Below, in pieces: positions 45,127-54,995 of a DNA stretch of 64,000 nucleotides. Made by a program: the position numbers and the translations under genes. Source of the DNA: Asparagopsis taxiformis (taxonomy: Eukaryota; Rhodophyta; Florideophyceae; Bonnemaisoniales; Bonnemaisoniaceae); NCBI GenBank assembly GCA_030407315.1, contig JALQPE010001693.1, forward strand, positions 23,994-87,993, read 5' to 3'. Position 1 is the stretch's first letter, and each line of letters opens with the position of its first letter. The notes beneath the pieces are model-generated. The model had not been told where the DNA came from and did no database searches. It was given only the letters and a program-made list of their open reading frames with translations.

Positions 45127-48100
45127 TCATGCAGCCCTCGGTGGAAATCCGTCTCGCCTACATAGTGCATATATCTCTCCACCCTCCAGCAGTCCGGGTC
45201 CGTGCCTTACCTCCCTCATGTTCTCATCATATTCGCATACACTCCCATTGCAATAGTGCATACCAAACACCTCAGTGACTCCCTCACTCATCTCCACAAT
45301 TACTGTTCGTCGCCTCTCTTCGACCTTGAACACTCCTTCATCAGTTTTTTGCAAACCCAGGCAAACTCCATAAGCTGTACCTTGCTCATCTCTCGCACTC
45401 TCGTTCCTCAGGATAAAGAACGCTAGAACAATAAAAAACCGCGGTTCATAATTAATTCTTCCCCGCATTATCTCTGATGTGAGACGAGACGCCGGGTACA
45501 GAATCGCTTGTGAAGTTGCACCATCCTCACATGTCCTCTGTTCAGGGCAAACAGCATGGATGATAGCTCCTGATTCTAGAGAGCCAGACCTCTGCACTGT
45601 TTTCCTTCCCCACTCTGTCGTAGTGCTTCTAGAAACTCTTCTCACCCATTCGGCATACTTTCCACACCCGCTTGTTCCGCTTCCGTACCTTTCGGTAAAG
45701 AACCGTTTGAAAACACCTACAGCACCCTCTGCCATATCACATTTTCCATTCATGTACTCCTTGACCTCGTCAATAGATATACCTCCATGCCCTCTCCACG
45801 TCACAATTTCACCATCCGCCGACAATATCTTTCCTCGACGCTGGGAGAGAAGCTGGAGAACCGGTTCCTGGAAGCAGTTTTTCACTACCTCGTCTTCCAC
45901 ATCTATTTCTCTCCCTAGCTCCTGTGAAAGAACGTTGACCATTTGAGAGCATTCGGACGAGGACCAATGTTGTGGCTCCATGCCGATTTCGCGCAAAACA
46001 ATGGCCACTCTCGTCTGCCAGTCATCCGCAAGAACTAATTCCAGCGCTGAAAGCTGTTCGCTTTGGTGATTGGACATTCTCACACCTTTCTTCAGCGGCT
46101 GATGCATCCGTTCGAATATAAGCTCCTGCACGTGCTTCACAGAGCCGTAGGCAGGAAGCGTATGAACACAAAACTCGACAAGACGATGAACATTAGGCTT
46201 GTCCAAATGTGCTCCTGCTCCCTTCACTTTCCGACAATACTCATTCAACGTCTCCACGTAGTCTACAGTTCTTCCCAGAATGTATTCATTCCTGCCACCT
46301 TCTCCGTCAGCCGTCTCTACTTCATGTGGACCGTCTTTCCACCATACGGGCATGAAACTAATACACGAAACCAGCTTCTGAAACATCACTACTAGTTTGA
46401 CGGCCCCATCAAATTTTTCACGATGACCTTCCCCTTTCCCATCCATCATTCGAGCTGCGTTTTCGAATGCCATAGGTGCTATCAGCAGCACACTGAATAT
46501 GTCACTCATGTTCATGGAAAGCAGATTGTTGGTTCCAAATAAACGGTTCTGCCTTCCCATCCTGAACTTCTTCAGAGCGCCCAGAATTTGCAATTCAGCT
46601 ACCTCTCGAATTCGTGGGCTGGCAGCTGAAATACAAGCGTTCAGTACATCTTGTGCCAGTCCAGACAATAGATGGTCAGGTGCTATCACTGCGGAACGGT
46701 ACGGGTCAAAAATTGCTGGGACAACTGAAACTCCGTTTTCCGTCTTCGGTACTTCTTCCTGCACTGCTTCCAAGGAAGTGCTCAGGACATGAAATGGTAA
46801 ATCTTCCCCTTCTTCTGCAGCCAGTCCGAGAGTGCGAAGCTGGGTTTCTGTGGCATCCTTACGTGTCGATGCATTCCGATACTTGCTCCTGGCATGCGTC
46901 GATGTTTGCCCGTTCACTACCGAAGTGTATGCATTCTTCGTGCCACCAGTACTGCTCAGGTCATATTTGCGGAAACTGCAGATGTGGCACGGAGAGTTTG
47001 ATGTGTGTCCAAGAACATCCAGGGTATGTGAAACTGCAGGATAGTCTCCAATGCTCCCCACTGGGTCTAGAAATACCACAACATCTTCTCCCTCTGCATT
47101 TTTCGTTGGGAAACCCTCTGTGCTTCCCCGCACTATATCTTGAACGATATATCGCAATACACAATTTGTGGACACTCCCGGAGGTGGCAAACCAATCACT
47201 CGAACCGCTTGGTAGCTTCCCCTTTTCCGAGGCGGTAGATTGAGAGGTAACATATAGCATCCACCAAAACTTCCCTTCCTGCTTGTGAATGGTTCAAAGT
47301 CATCCGTGTAAAGGAGAAATCGGTAAACAAAGTAGTTTCGACCATCCTCCAGCTTTCCCCAACATGGTGCATCTTCTCGCGGAGACGCTGGGTGCCATTG
47401 CGACCTGTGGTCTCCGAAACCATCCGAGAACACCCCTGAAACACGAATTTCTTCATAGTTGGGGCTTCCTAGTCTATCGGGCGGGTTTCTGGCTTCAGCA
47501 AAGCTCGCGCCCGGTGAAAAGCAAAGTAACATGGTGGATGCTTCTCCGACCTGCTCTTTCAAATACCTGTTCACCAATACGACGTGTGGAACAATATCAC
47601 CCTCTTCCATTCCAATTGGTAATAGAACGGTTATCACGTCCCCAGCTCGTGTTCCTTTTCCCTTGGCTCCTGCTCCGATTACACATTGCGATATCGCTCG
47701 CAGAGCATGCTGCCTCTCCCATTCCAATAGATGTGACATTCGCGGCTGCAGATATTTTTCGACATGCACATCATGCTCACCGTCGTGTCGAGCCTCATAG
47801 GTAACTATGGTCCTAGCATGAAGTTCCCACAACGACGTAACCGCCACTCTTCTCCTCTTCGGTTTCCCACCATCTCTGTCATTCTTCCTAAACCCTTTTG
47901 CTCTTTCGATGACGGCAACCTGACGAGCTCCTGGATGACATCGGATTCGAATTGCTGTTCCATCAGGTACATAAATGTGCTTCAAACCCTTTTTCCCATC
48001 GCTGTCAATGGGAACAACTGCTGTGCGAACGAATGGGTCGCTCAAAACACCCCTCCTGCACTTTGCAATGAACGAATCTTCAATGCTGCACTCTGCGGTT

Positions 48101-48930
48101 GATTTTTCTCCTTCCGAGCTTCGATTGTTCGCATCACTGCGGAATGCTTTAAAGATTGGTCGAGTCTGGACATCTTTCAGAGCCCATGTGCTTGGGAGTA
48201 CAATACGAACTTTCGCCATTCCTCCACAATTGTCTCTGTCATCTGTTGTTCCACGGGTTCCTACTGCACCTCGATGCTGTGCAGCTCTTGCTCCGCTCTT
48301 TCGAAGGTCTATCGGAAACTCGATGTCACAGCTCTTTGCATAGCAGTGTTTCCTCAAGAATGGTAGTATCTTCTGTCGCATCACAGAGTCCGACGGGACG
48401 TGCTCACTTGGATCTCTGCGGAAATTCATTCCGAACAGGGTACCTTCATAGTGGGCTCTTGTCATTCTTTGAGTTCCACTCAGCTGAAGAGCCCCATACA
48501 TTGCAGGCCATTGTAGTAATGCCTTGAAATCACCACATGCTTCATCCCCAGCATTTCGGTCTATCGGGCCTCCAGTTGAAATGGAATCAGAACCTCGTCC
48601 GGTTGCTTCTTCCGATTCCATTAGCGTGCTCGATGCTACGTAGATGTCACTTCCAGCTTCATCGTTGTTGCTGTACACATCAATACAACCTTCTATTGTG
48701 TCACCCATAGGGATTGGGGACTCCAATAGGTCATCTGTGGTACACTCACGTCGTAGCTCATTACCTCTCGGGATTTCTTTGTTCATGCAGGCTGCATCAC
48801 TGCTGCGGATTTCTCCCTGCAGTTTCCCAGGAAGCTGTTTACTGGGACTGGCCACATTGAGTGAATCGAATCTCGCCTTTGTCCTACGACTTGTGGTTTT
48901 CTTTCGAATAGGAGTCCGTCTCGGAGCCAT
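45127..48930 (-). CDS. Tnp2/CACTA-like DDE transposase of element B
   Basis: 1,267 residues, uninterrupted, from MAPRRTPIRKKTTSRRTKAR (basic N-terminus). The central block around residues 535-655 contains RFLLYTDDF, KGSFGGCYMLPLNLPP, VIGLPPPGVSTNCVLRYI, VFLDPVGSIGDYPAVSHTLD and SPCHICSF. This resembles the Tnp2 core, where acidic residues coordinate metal for cut-and-paste transposition. A later block near 935-950 (QELIFERMHQPLKKG) resembles the region following Tnp2 in CACTA proteins and is a candidate site for the last acidic residue. The assignment is supported independently by the CACTACGG termini and the 2-bp duplication. The C-terminus extends about 250 residues beyond the element A copy. 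The gene starts 2.4 kb from the right terminus and reads inward. Confidence 0.88.
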   Translation of the reverse strand: MAPRRTPIRKKTTSRRTKARFDSLNVASPSKQLPGKLQGEIRSSDAACMNKEIPRGNELRRECTTDDLLESPIPMGDTIEGCIDVYSNNDEAGSDIYVASSTLMESEEATGRGSDSISTGGPIDRNAGDEACGDFKALLQWPAMYGALQLSGTQRMTRAHYEGTLFGMNFRRDPSEHVPSDSVMRQKILPFLRKHCYAKSCDIEFPIDLRKSGARAAQHRGAVGTRGTTDDRDNCGGMAKVRIVLPSTWALKDVQTRPIFKAFRSDANNRSSEGEKSTAECSIEDSFIAKCRRGVLSDPFVRTAVVPIDSDGKKGLKHIYVPDGTAIRIRCHPGARQVAVIERAKGFRKNDRDGGKPKRRRVAVTSLWELHARTIVTYEARHDGEHDVHVEKYLQPRMSHLLEWERQHALRAISQCVIGAGAKGKGTRAGDVITVLLPIGMEEGDIVPHVVLVNRYLKEQVGEASTMLLCFSPGASFAEARNPPDRLGSPNYEEIRVSGVFSDGFGDHRSQWHPASPREDAPCWGKLEDGRNYFVYRFLLYTDDFEPFTSRKGSFGGCYMLPLNLPPRKRGSYQAVRVIGLPPPGVSTNCVLRYIVQDIVRGSTEGFPTKNAEGEDVVVFLDPVGSIGDYPAVSHTLDVLGHTSNSPCHICSFRKYDLSSTGGTKNAYTSVVNGQTSTHARSKYRNASTRKDATETQLRTLGLAAEEGEDLPFHVLSTSLEAVQEEVPKTENGVSVVPAIFDPYRSAVIAPDHLLSGLAQDVLNACISAASPRIREVAELQILGALKKFRMGRQNRLFGTNNLLSMNMSDIFSVLLIAPMAFENAARMMDGKGEGHREKFDGAVKLVVMFQKLVSCISFMPVWWKDGPHEVETADGEGGRNEYILGRTVDYVETLNEYCRKVKGAGAHLDKPNVHRLVEFCVHTLPAYGSVKHVQELIFERMHQPLKKGVRMSNHQSEQLSALELVLADDWQTRVAIVLREIGMEPQHWSSSECSQMVNVLSQELGREIDVEDEVVKNCFQEPVLQLLSQRRGKILSADGEIVTWRGHGGISIDEVKEYMNGKCDMAEGAVGVFKRFFTERYGSGTSGCGKYAEWVRRVSRSTTTEWGRKTVQRSGSLESGAIIHAVCPEQRTCEDGATSQAILYPASRLTSEIMRGRINYEPRFFIVLAFFILRNESARDEQGTAYGVCLGLQKTDEGVFKVEERRRTVIVEMSEGVTEVFGMHYCNGSVCEYDENMREVRHGPGLLEGGEIYALCRRDGFPPRAA

Positions 48931-49889
48931 CTTGATGTTTTTGTTCTTTTCTTCTTCGCTCAGTTTTGTTGCATAGAATACAACTCTAAACTTCTACGAC
49001 ATGACTACTATCTCAATACAGTATTACTTTTAACCGTTACGAAACCTTTCCAGGCTTTCATTCGATCCAATGAACTGGTTCACCACAATGCTTTGCCCTA
49101 TGCTCATTTCTTTATGCACATTGATTGCTATTTCATCCGGACTCAACATCGTTTTGCTATCTTGTATCGCATTCCCTAACCACAAACCCAGCCAAGATGT
49201 ATCCATTTCCGGAAAACGGCCGTTTATTTCGCAGTGATGCTCTAGGCACTAATACTGAATCTGATTTTCTCATACACGTACTTCCTACTCGTATACTCTA
49301 CCACATTTTCGGCCCTATTTACAAGTTGAAAGCACAATCTCTCGTTGAATCGTACTCGGTGTGATATCTTAAATTAGCATAAATTTATATATTGCAATGC
49401 AGATTCACTGCTCGCTTGCAACATGAAAATTATAAAATTTCTCCCACACTGCTGTTTCCTAGCCGCCCACATCCACGTGGCCCGCTTTGACTGCCTGCCA
49501 AGTGTGCTCAGAGCATGCAATGACGTCATCGATATATACCGTCCAAATCATCACTGGAAGCGCGGACTCCTCGTCCAGGAAAGTGCGCCATTTTTCCTAC
49601 TCCTCGCCTCACCCTTTTCTGTAGGCCCCATATGCTAGTGTTTTTCCTATATTTCTGTAGTGATGACGTCATTATAGACTAGAGAAGGCGGTAGAAGATA
49701 CAATAATTTTGCGCCTGTTCTGCCAGGTCATGTGCTTCAAAGCGTAATTCGCACCCTAGGTATCGTTTTTCTGGGCCTCCCATCGCACCGCTCCGTTTCA
49801 AATTCATCCCTCTATTGTTCTCCTACACGTCATTTCCGCCCGCAGAGTGCTACTTAAACAACAGATTCTGGAAATCCCTGTTTCCATCT
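48931..49889. other. Upstream region of transposase B
   Basis: 959 bp without a supportable gene. The promoter of the transposase is expected here. No defined motif seen. Confidence 0.4.
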
Positions 49890-50028
49890 TCATATCCGTC
49901 GGAAACAAAGCAACAACCCTGGCCGTGGAAGCCGTATAGATCATCTAAACTGCTTCCAAAGCGTAAGTTTTAGATCATCAATACGGCTTCCAAGGCCAAA
50001 GTTGTTGCTTTGTCTCCGACGGATATGA
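49890..50028. repeat. 139-bp imperfect hairpin with ~60-bp arms
   Basis: The left arm begins TCATATCCGTCGG and the right arm ends CCGACGGATATGA. The arms pair over about 60 bp with scattered mismatches (for example GGAAAC/GGAGAC and CCCTGGCCGTGG/CTTTGGCCTTGG) around a loop CTTCCAAAGCG. Arm length and mismatch pattern would suit a microRNA-like precursor; a small MITE is the alternative. Confidence 0.8.
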
Positions 50029-50730
50029 ACCATGATGGTACGTTTCCACAACTCACGCCACTAACCCAGTTTTCTATTTGTTTTCTCTTTCTCAGGTTTC
50101 CAGTCGGTGAGTGTTCCACTTCTACTTTCATTTATCTTTCTCTCTTACCACTTCTCCACTACTTTTCTTTTCTGCCTGTGAGTACATATCTCAATTTGGG
50201 ATGCAATGGTATTTGTTAAGGTACGTTAGTCTCCTAATCACCATCAATTTCCCTCTCCAATTCAACGTCACTAACTTGTTTCCTTTCTCTACATCATTTT
50301 TTCTTCTTCTCTTCATTTCCTAGCTTATTCATGCAGCTCAATCAGTTGATAGATTTCTAGACTTTTCTAGTAGTTTTAGTTTTACTCGTCGGAATAGTGT
50401 TAGTTGTAGTAGCATTTTTAACATAGGGATTGTTTATTCTCAATGTAGCCTGCGCAAATAAACAAATCCAGAGTGAAGCTTCCCATATCGCACCCTCTTA
50501 GATTGCTACCTATCCTACCGCGTATACCTCTCGCTAGCTCATAGTCACTACGAAATAAAAATTCCTAGCCGTACTATTCTGTCCATTCCCATATGAATAC
50601 CGTCCATGCCCCATCCTCATAGCGCTAGAACTGCCTTCCTCTACCCCAGAAAGATGCCCACGACAGCGTGACGCTCCATCTCATCCACCACTCCCAGACA
50701 CCGAATTTTACTATATCAGGACACTACTTT
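50029..50730. other. AT/CT-rich spacer near right end of element B
   Basis: No supportable gene; T/C-rich runs produce short plus-strand frames without domains. Confidence 0.4.
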
Positions 50731-51010
50731 TACTGTCTCCAGGTGCTGCCCAGGGCAGCACGAAATACTGTCTCCAGGTGCTGCCCAGGGCAGCACAAAG
50801 TACTGTCTACAGGTGCTGCCCAGGGCAGCACAAAGTACTGTCTACAGGTGCTGCCCAGGGCAGCACGAAATATTGTCTACAGGTGCTGCCCAGGACAGTG
50901 AAAATCACTGTCTCCAGGTACTGCCCAGGACAGTGAAAATCACTGTCTCCAGGTACTGCCCAGGACAGTGAAAATCACTGTCTCCAGGTACTGCCCAGGA
51001 CAGTGCACCG
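50731..51010. repeat. 35-bp tandem repeat, about eight copies
   Basis: The unit is close to TACTGTCTCCAGGTGCTGCC followed by CAGGGCAGCACGAAA. It changes midway to a CAGGACAGTGAAAATCACTG version. Each unit contains the TACTGTCT/GACAGT subterminal motif. There are no unique spacers, so it is not a CRISPR array. It is present only at the right end of element B. Confidence 0.88.
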
Positions 51011-51363
51011 TGTTGGTTCCATCTATTGTCCCAGGCAGCGTATTTCACTATCCGGCCATGTTGCCTTGGCCAATACAAAACACTATCCGCCAACACTGCC
51101 CAGTACAGTAAATTACATCATATCCAACTATTGAATAAATCATTAATTTTTACTGTCTCCATTCACTGCCTCAGACAGTACTGTGAGACAGTGTTTTTTA
51201 CTGTCTGCAGACAGTGTTCCGTACTGTCTGCCAGACAGTGCAAATCACTGTCTCCAAGTGTGGCATTAATTTTCATTTGCCGCATAGTGATTTTTACTGT
51301 CTCAGACAGTAAAAATCACCGTCTCGCAGTACTGTCTGAGGCCCCCTTTTCAACACCGTAGTG
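51011..51363. repeat. Right CACTA terminus and subterminal repeats of element B
   Basis: Dense CAGACAGT/ACTGTCTG motifs, including TTTTTACTGTCTCAGACAGT, end in the terminal sequence CAACACCGTAGTG. The inner TTTACTGTCTGAGACAGTAA arrangement also occurs at the left end. Confidence 0.9.
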
Positions 51364-51626
51364 GGGTGTGAGAAGCTCACGGACTGCTTTGAACTATCCC
51401 TTCCTAGAGTCAATCTTGCATTTCTGCAGCAGGTCTCCATTGGGAACTTTGCTCAACAGTCCACGCCCGCCCTGCAGCAGCTGGCCACTTCTCAACTCGG
51501 AACTTCCGATGACGATTCCCACTCGAAGAACCCCTCCAGTTTACCAAGTTCGACACAACTTCCACCCCACCTCATCAGCTTTCTGACCGCCATTTGGTGC
51601 ATCCCAGACCAGCACAATGACTTGAT
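51364..51626 (+). pseudogene. ParB-like/DNA methyltransferase protein A, continuation after element B
   Basis: Translation from 51366 reads (G)CEKLTDCFELSLPRV..., continuing RRFVG at 26382. The intact homologue has RRFIGCEKEKRCHDASQEWI. A later segment LPPHLISFLTAIW corresponds to LPNHLLVFVASMK in the homologue, just before its SET domain. The frame stays open until the gypsy LTR begins at 51627, which cuts the gene a second time. Any SET domain would lie beyond the window. Confidence 0.85.
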
Positions 51627-53005
51627 TGTGGTACAATTTATTCGGTCGACGCGTGCGCGCTCGTAACGACTGCGTCTGGCTGAGTCCGCATGCATCCGCG
51701 AATTAGTTAGTTAGTAAGCGAGCGTACGCGTAGCGATCCGATTACGTGTCACGGCGCGCCTGAGCGAGCGCGTGCGCGCGAACGAACCTGCGAGCTTGGC
51801 GCCACGTGTAGCGCCTTTTGCGAATTTCCCTTTATTTCCCCTTTTTGGGTTTTTTATGACGAAAGTCTTTTTCCCAAATATTTCCCTTTTTTGCGTGCGT
51901 GCGAGCGGCCGCCGGCCGGCCGCGCAATGACAACCTGTCCTAGGTAGTTAGTTACTAATGGTTGTCCAGCTTCGCACCTTACCAATAAACAGCCAGCATC
52001 TTCGCAGCTACGAGTTAAGCGTTTAGCGAATCGCGAGGACCGATTGCGTTGAAACGTTGCGTGCGGGTTGCTCACGATCGCCGACGTTCGCGTGCGCGCT
52101 GCGCATAAACCGATCGTCGAATCGCGTCGCACCGCGATAGCGCGCGTTGCGTCGCACGCCACTAGGCCAGGGATTTACGACCCCTGTGTGGATCGCGTTG
52201 TGCTCGAGTTCACTCGGTGATCTCCCCCTGAGATCACGGCTTGCGCCGGCCCGCGAATCCCGTGTTGCGATCGTTCCCTACGCGTTCCGCCGTTGTACCA
52301 CCCGTTCGCCAGCGCGACCGAGCGACGCGCGAACGCAAGTTCAACCAGCGCGTTACGGTTCACCTCGCCCTGACACGGCTGCAATTCTAGAACTCCCTTA
52401 GCGATCGCCACTCCGGCTGGTCCTACAACTGGTCTCTCGACCTAGAATTGCGCGAACCGACGTGCGAACTCAGCGAAGCACAGAAACTCCGCTTGGGGAA
52501 AACACGGGACGCCAAAACCTATCGCTTACTCTAATTCTTCTTTTATCCGTTCGTCGTGCGCGACAGCGAGGGCGATTGACGCGTGCGCGCGTATCGCTAT
52601 CCCGGAAGCGGTGCTATAGCCTCTGTGGTTTGTATAACTACCCTACCCCTACTACGACGATTCGCCGCGCGGAACGACGCGATCGAAGACGCAGCGCGTG
52701 CACGCGCTAGTTCGCAAACCTAACGCGGGTTCGGCGGTGCCGAAAATATTGGGTTCGCGGACGATCGAGACCCGTCTTTGCGCGTTCCGAGCGAGGAAGA
52801 AGCCCTCCTGCGAGCGAACTCGTCCCCCTCACCCTTACTACGCGCGCCCGATACACAGACAATTTTCGGGAAGCGCTTCCCTTTTTACTTGCCAATTTTT
52901 CGACGCGCCGACGCGAGATTTTGACGCGCGCCGAATTCCCCTTTCTCCTTCCCCATCATCCCTTTTTCCCTTTTCCCTAGGCGACGATCGAACGCAACCG
53001 CGCCG
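51627..53005. other. Gypsy 5' LTR and leader
   Basis: The LTR starts at 51627, but its end cannot be placed because only 22 bases of the second LTR lie in the window. I could not identify the primer-binding site with confidence. No gene; the short frames are composition artefacts. Confidence 0.6.
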
Positions 53006-54951
53006 ATGGACTCATCCGCGCCCGAGCGATCGAACGCGCCGACCGAACCGCCGCCAGTCGCGTCGCAAACGCACGCAGTCGACGCGCTGGTCGCTTCACA
53101 TATCCCTGACCCCACCGCTTCCCCGTGGCCGCCGTTACCGACGCAAGCGCTCGCGAGCATCGACGACGACGCGCAAACGTCCGACGATGGCGCCGCAACG
53201 AAGCGCGAAGCCGACTTCCGCGTTTCTGACGTGCACGCTACGCCGTCCGCAACGCTTCCGAGCTTGGTTCGACAAGTAGTGGACGACCCTACGTTCCAAT
53301 GCATGCTCCAGGCTGAAGTACGAGCTGCGGTGGACCGCGCCATCGAGGGCCAATCGCGTGGACTAACGGCTCAGATGAGGGCGCAAGTCCACAACCTAAT
53401 CGTCACTACGATGGACTCCCGCGAGGAGCACAATATTGAACGCGCGAACGTCGCTGCGCGCGAAAACCGAACGCGAACCGCAGCGCGCGCGACCCCCACG
53501 GACTACGCGCGCAACGCGGACCCCGAAGGATGGCTGGAACTGGTGCGCCAGGACCTGTCATTCGACGACCACCCGCGTTCGGATTGCGACGATGGACCCG
53601 CACATCCCGGGCTGGTAGAGATCCAGCCGTTGAACGAGCTGTTCACGCGCGCGCTTTCGTATCGCACGTACCGCTTGCGTAATACGGACCCCGCGTTTAA
53701 CCGAGCAATTGCGAGCGAATTGGCTAACACCGCGAAAATGGTGCGCCATTCGATGCAAGGAGAGAATTTCACGGGCGCTGACGGAATCGCCGTGCTATCG
53801 TTCCTGAAGTATTTCAAGAGCGCATGCGACGACACCGGCGTATCCGAAAGCGCAGCGCTTCCGATTCTCAAGTATTTCCTCGCCGACGAGGCGCGCGACA
53901 CGTTCCAAACGTACGTGGGACGAACGTTCCGAGGCTCGCGCGCGGGCGTCGATTCGATTACGTGCTACGCGGAAGCCGTTCAGTGGCTCTTACTAACCTA
54001 CGCGCGCGAAGGCGACGTTGCGCAAGCGTATCGTGACGTGGCGCAACAAACGCAAGACCCGAAGGAAACCGAAACGCAATTCGCTACGAGACTACGACGC
54101 CGCGCGCTGCGCTGCGGCGATGCGTTTAGCGAGCGAACGCTTGTTTCTATTTTCGTCGATGGTCTACGACCCTATGCGCAACACCTCGTGCGGGACGCGC
54201 TGTCTCGCGACCCGCGTCGATACACCTTTCGAGAGCTAGTCTCTATGGCGCAGAGCCACGGGGACACGCACCGAGCGATGACGCCGACGACGAGCGCGCG
54301 ACCGCTACTGCGACGAACGCCTGCGCTCTACGTGGAAGAGGAGGAGACACCAACGGTGCAAGCGCTGACCGTGGGGCATACCCCGCCATCGGGCTTCTCA
54401 TCGCCAAACGTCTCAACCTCCGCCGCGACGCCGCACGCTCCGCGCGAACGGAAGTTCTCGACCCCGAGCCCCATGCGAAGTCCAACCTCGCTTGGCACCC
54501 CTTCGTCGAATTATCGCCCGCCGACCGCTCGCGACGCTTTGCGCATAACGACGACCGAGAACGCGAACGCGCGGGACCGTACACGGCGCACATACCGCGC
54601 GCAACTTACCCACCGCCTATCGTGAGACAGACGGCACCGGCCGACACGTCTCGCACAGCGGCGTTCCGCTGTCTGATATGCCGGAAGTTTGGGCACCCCA
54701 TGGTAAGCTGCCCGCTGCTCTCATCCGAGCAGCAGGCCGCGATTCGCGAGATGCATAGCCACGCGCGCCTAACGCCCGAAGAACTGAACCTGCAGCGTAA
54801 CGTTCAGGTTTTCGAAGTTTCCGCGGACGATGACGCACGCGAGCGCGAAAGCGAACGCACGCGCGAAGACGACGCGCACGACGGCGAGCAGCTCACGCCC
54901 CACTCGGTTCGCTTCGCAGAAGACCCGGGAAACGCCTACGAGGAGTCGTAG
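53006..54951 (+). CDS. gag: Gypsy gag with zinc knuckle, apparent frameshift
   Basis: The start MDSSAPERSNAP at 53006 opens 539 residues of capsid-like helical sequence, with a Ty3-gag-type core around residues 180-420. The CCHC knuckle CLICRKFGHPMVSC lies in the next frame (54622-54951), so the frame changes somewhere near 54500-54610. This could be a mutation, an assembly error or, less likely, programmed frameshifting. The product forms the particle that packages the element RNA. Confidence 0.8.
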
Positions 54952-54995
54952 CGGGTGGGCCGACTCCTCTCCATCCAACGGATACGCGACGCGCG

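Larger units (their letters stand above)
26383..51363. mobile_element. Element B: 25-kb CACTA transposon carrying chromatin-modifier genes
   Basis: The left end is CACTACGGTGTTG and the right end is the exact inverted copy CAACACCGTAGTG, 13 bp as in classical CACTA elements. The flanks are GG at 26381-26382 and GG at 51364-51365. Removing the element and one GG gives ...RRFVG CEK, matching RRFIGCEK in the homologous protein encoded inside B, so the boundaries are fixed by reading frame. Subterminal CAGACAGT palindromes occupy both ends. Genes inside: coiled-coil protein, SH3-like protein, ParB-MTase-SET, two ParB-2OG genes and a Tnp2-like transposase. Most are intact, so the element may be, or recently was, autonomous. 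Confidence 0.93.

Noticed and set aside
50731..51010. Possible CRISPR-like array
   Set aside because: The repeats are directly adjacent with no unique spacers, and the setting is eukaryotic; it is a tandem repeat of a transposon terminus.
26383..51363. A Starship-type or tyrosine-recombinase giant element
   Set aside because: No tyrosine recombinase is seen; termini, duplication and transposase all fit CACTA.
26380..51366. A 3-bp GGG target duplication
   Set aside because: The flanks allow GGG, but only a 2-bp GG duplication restores the host reading frame exactly.
52885..54613. Several long minus-strand frames opposite gag
   Set aside because: They mirror the CG-rich gag codons and show no domain; gag on the plus strand explains the region.
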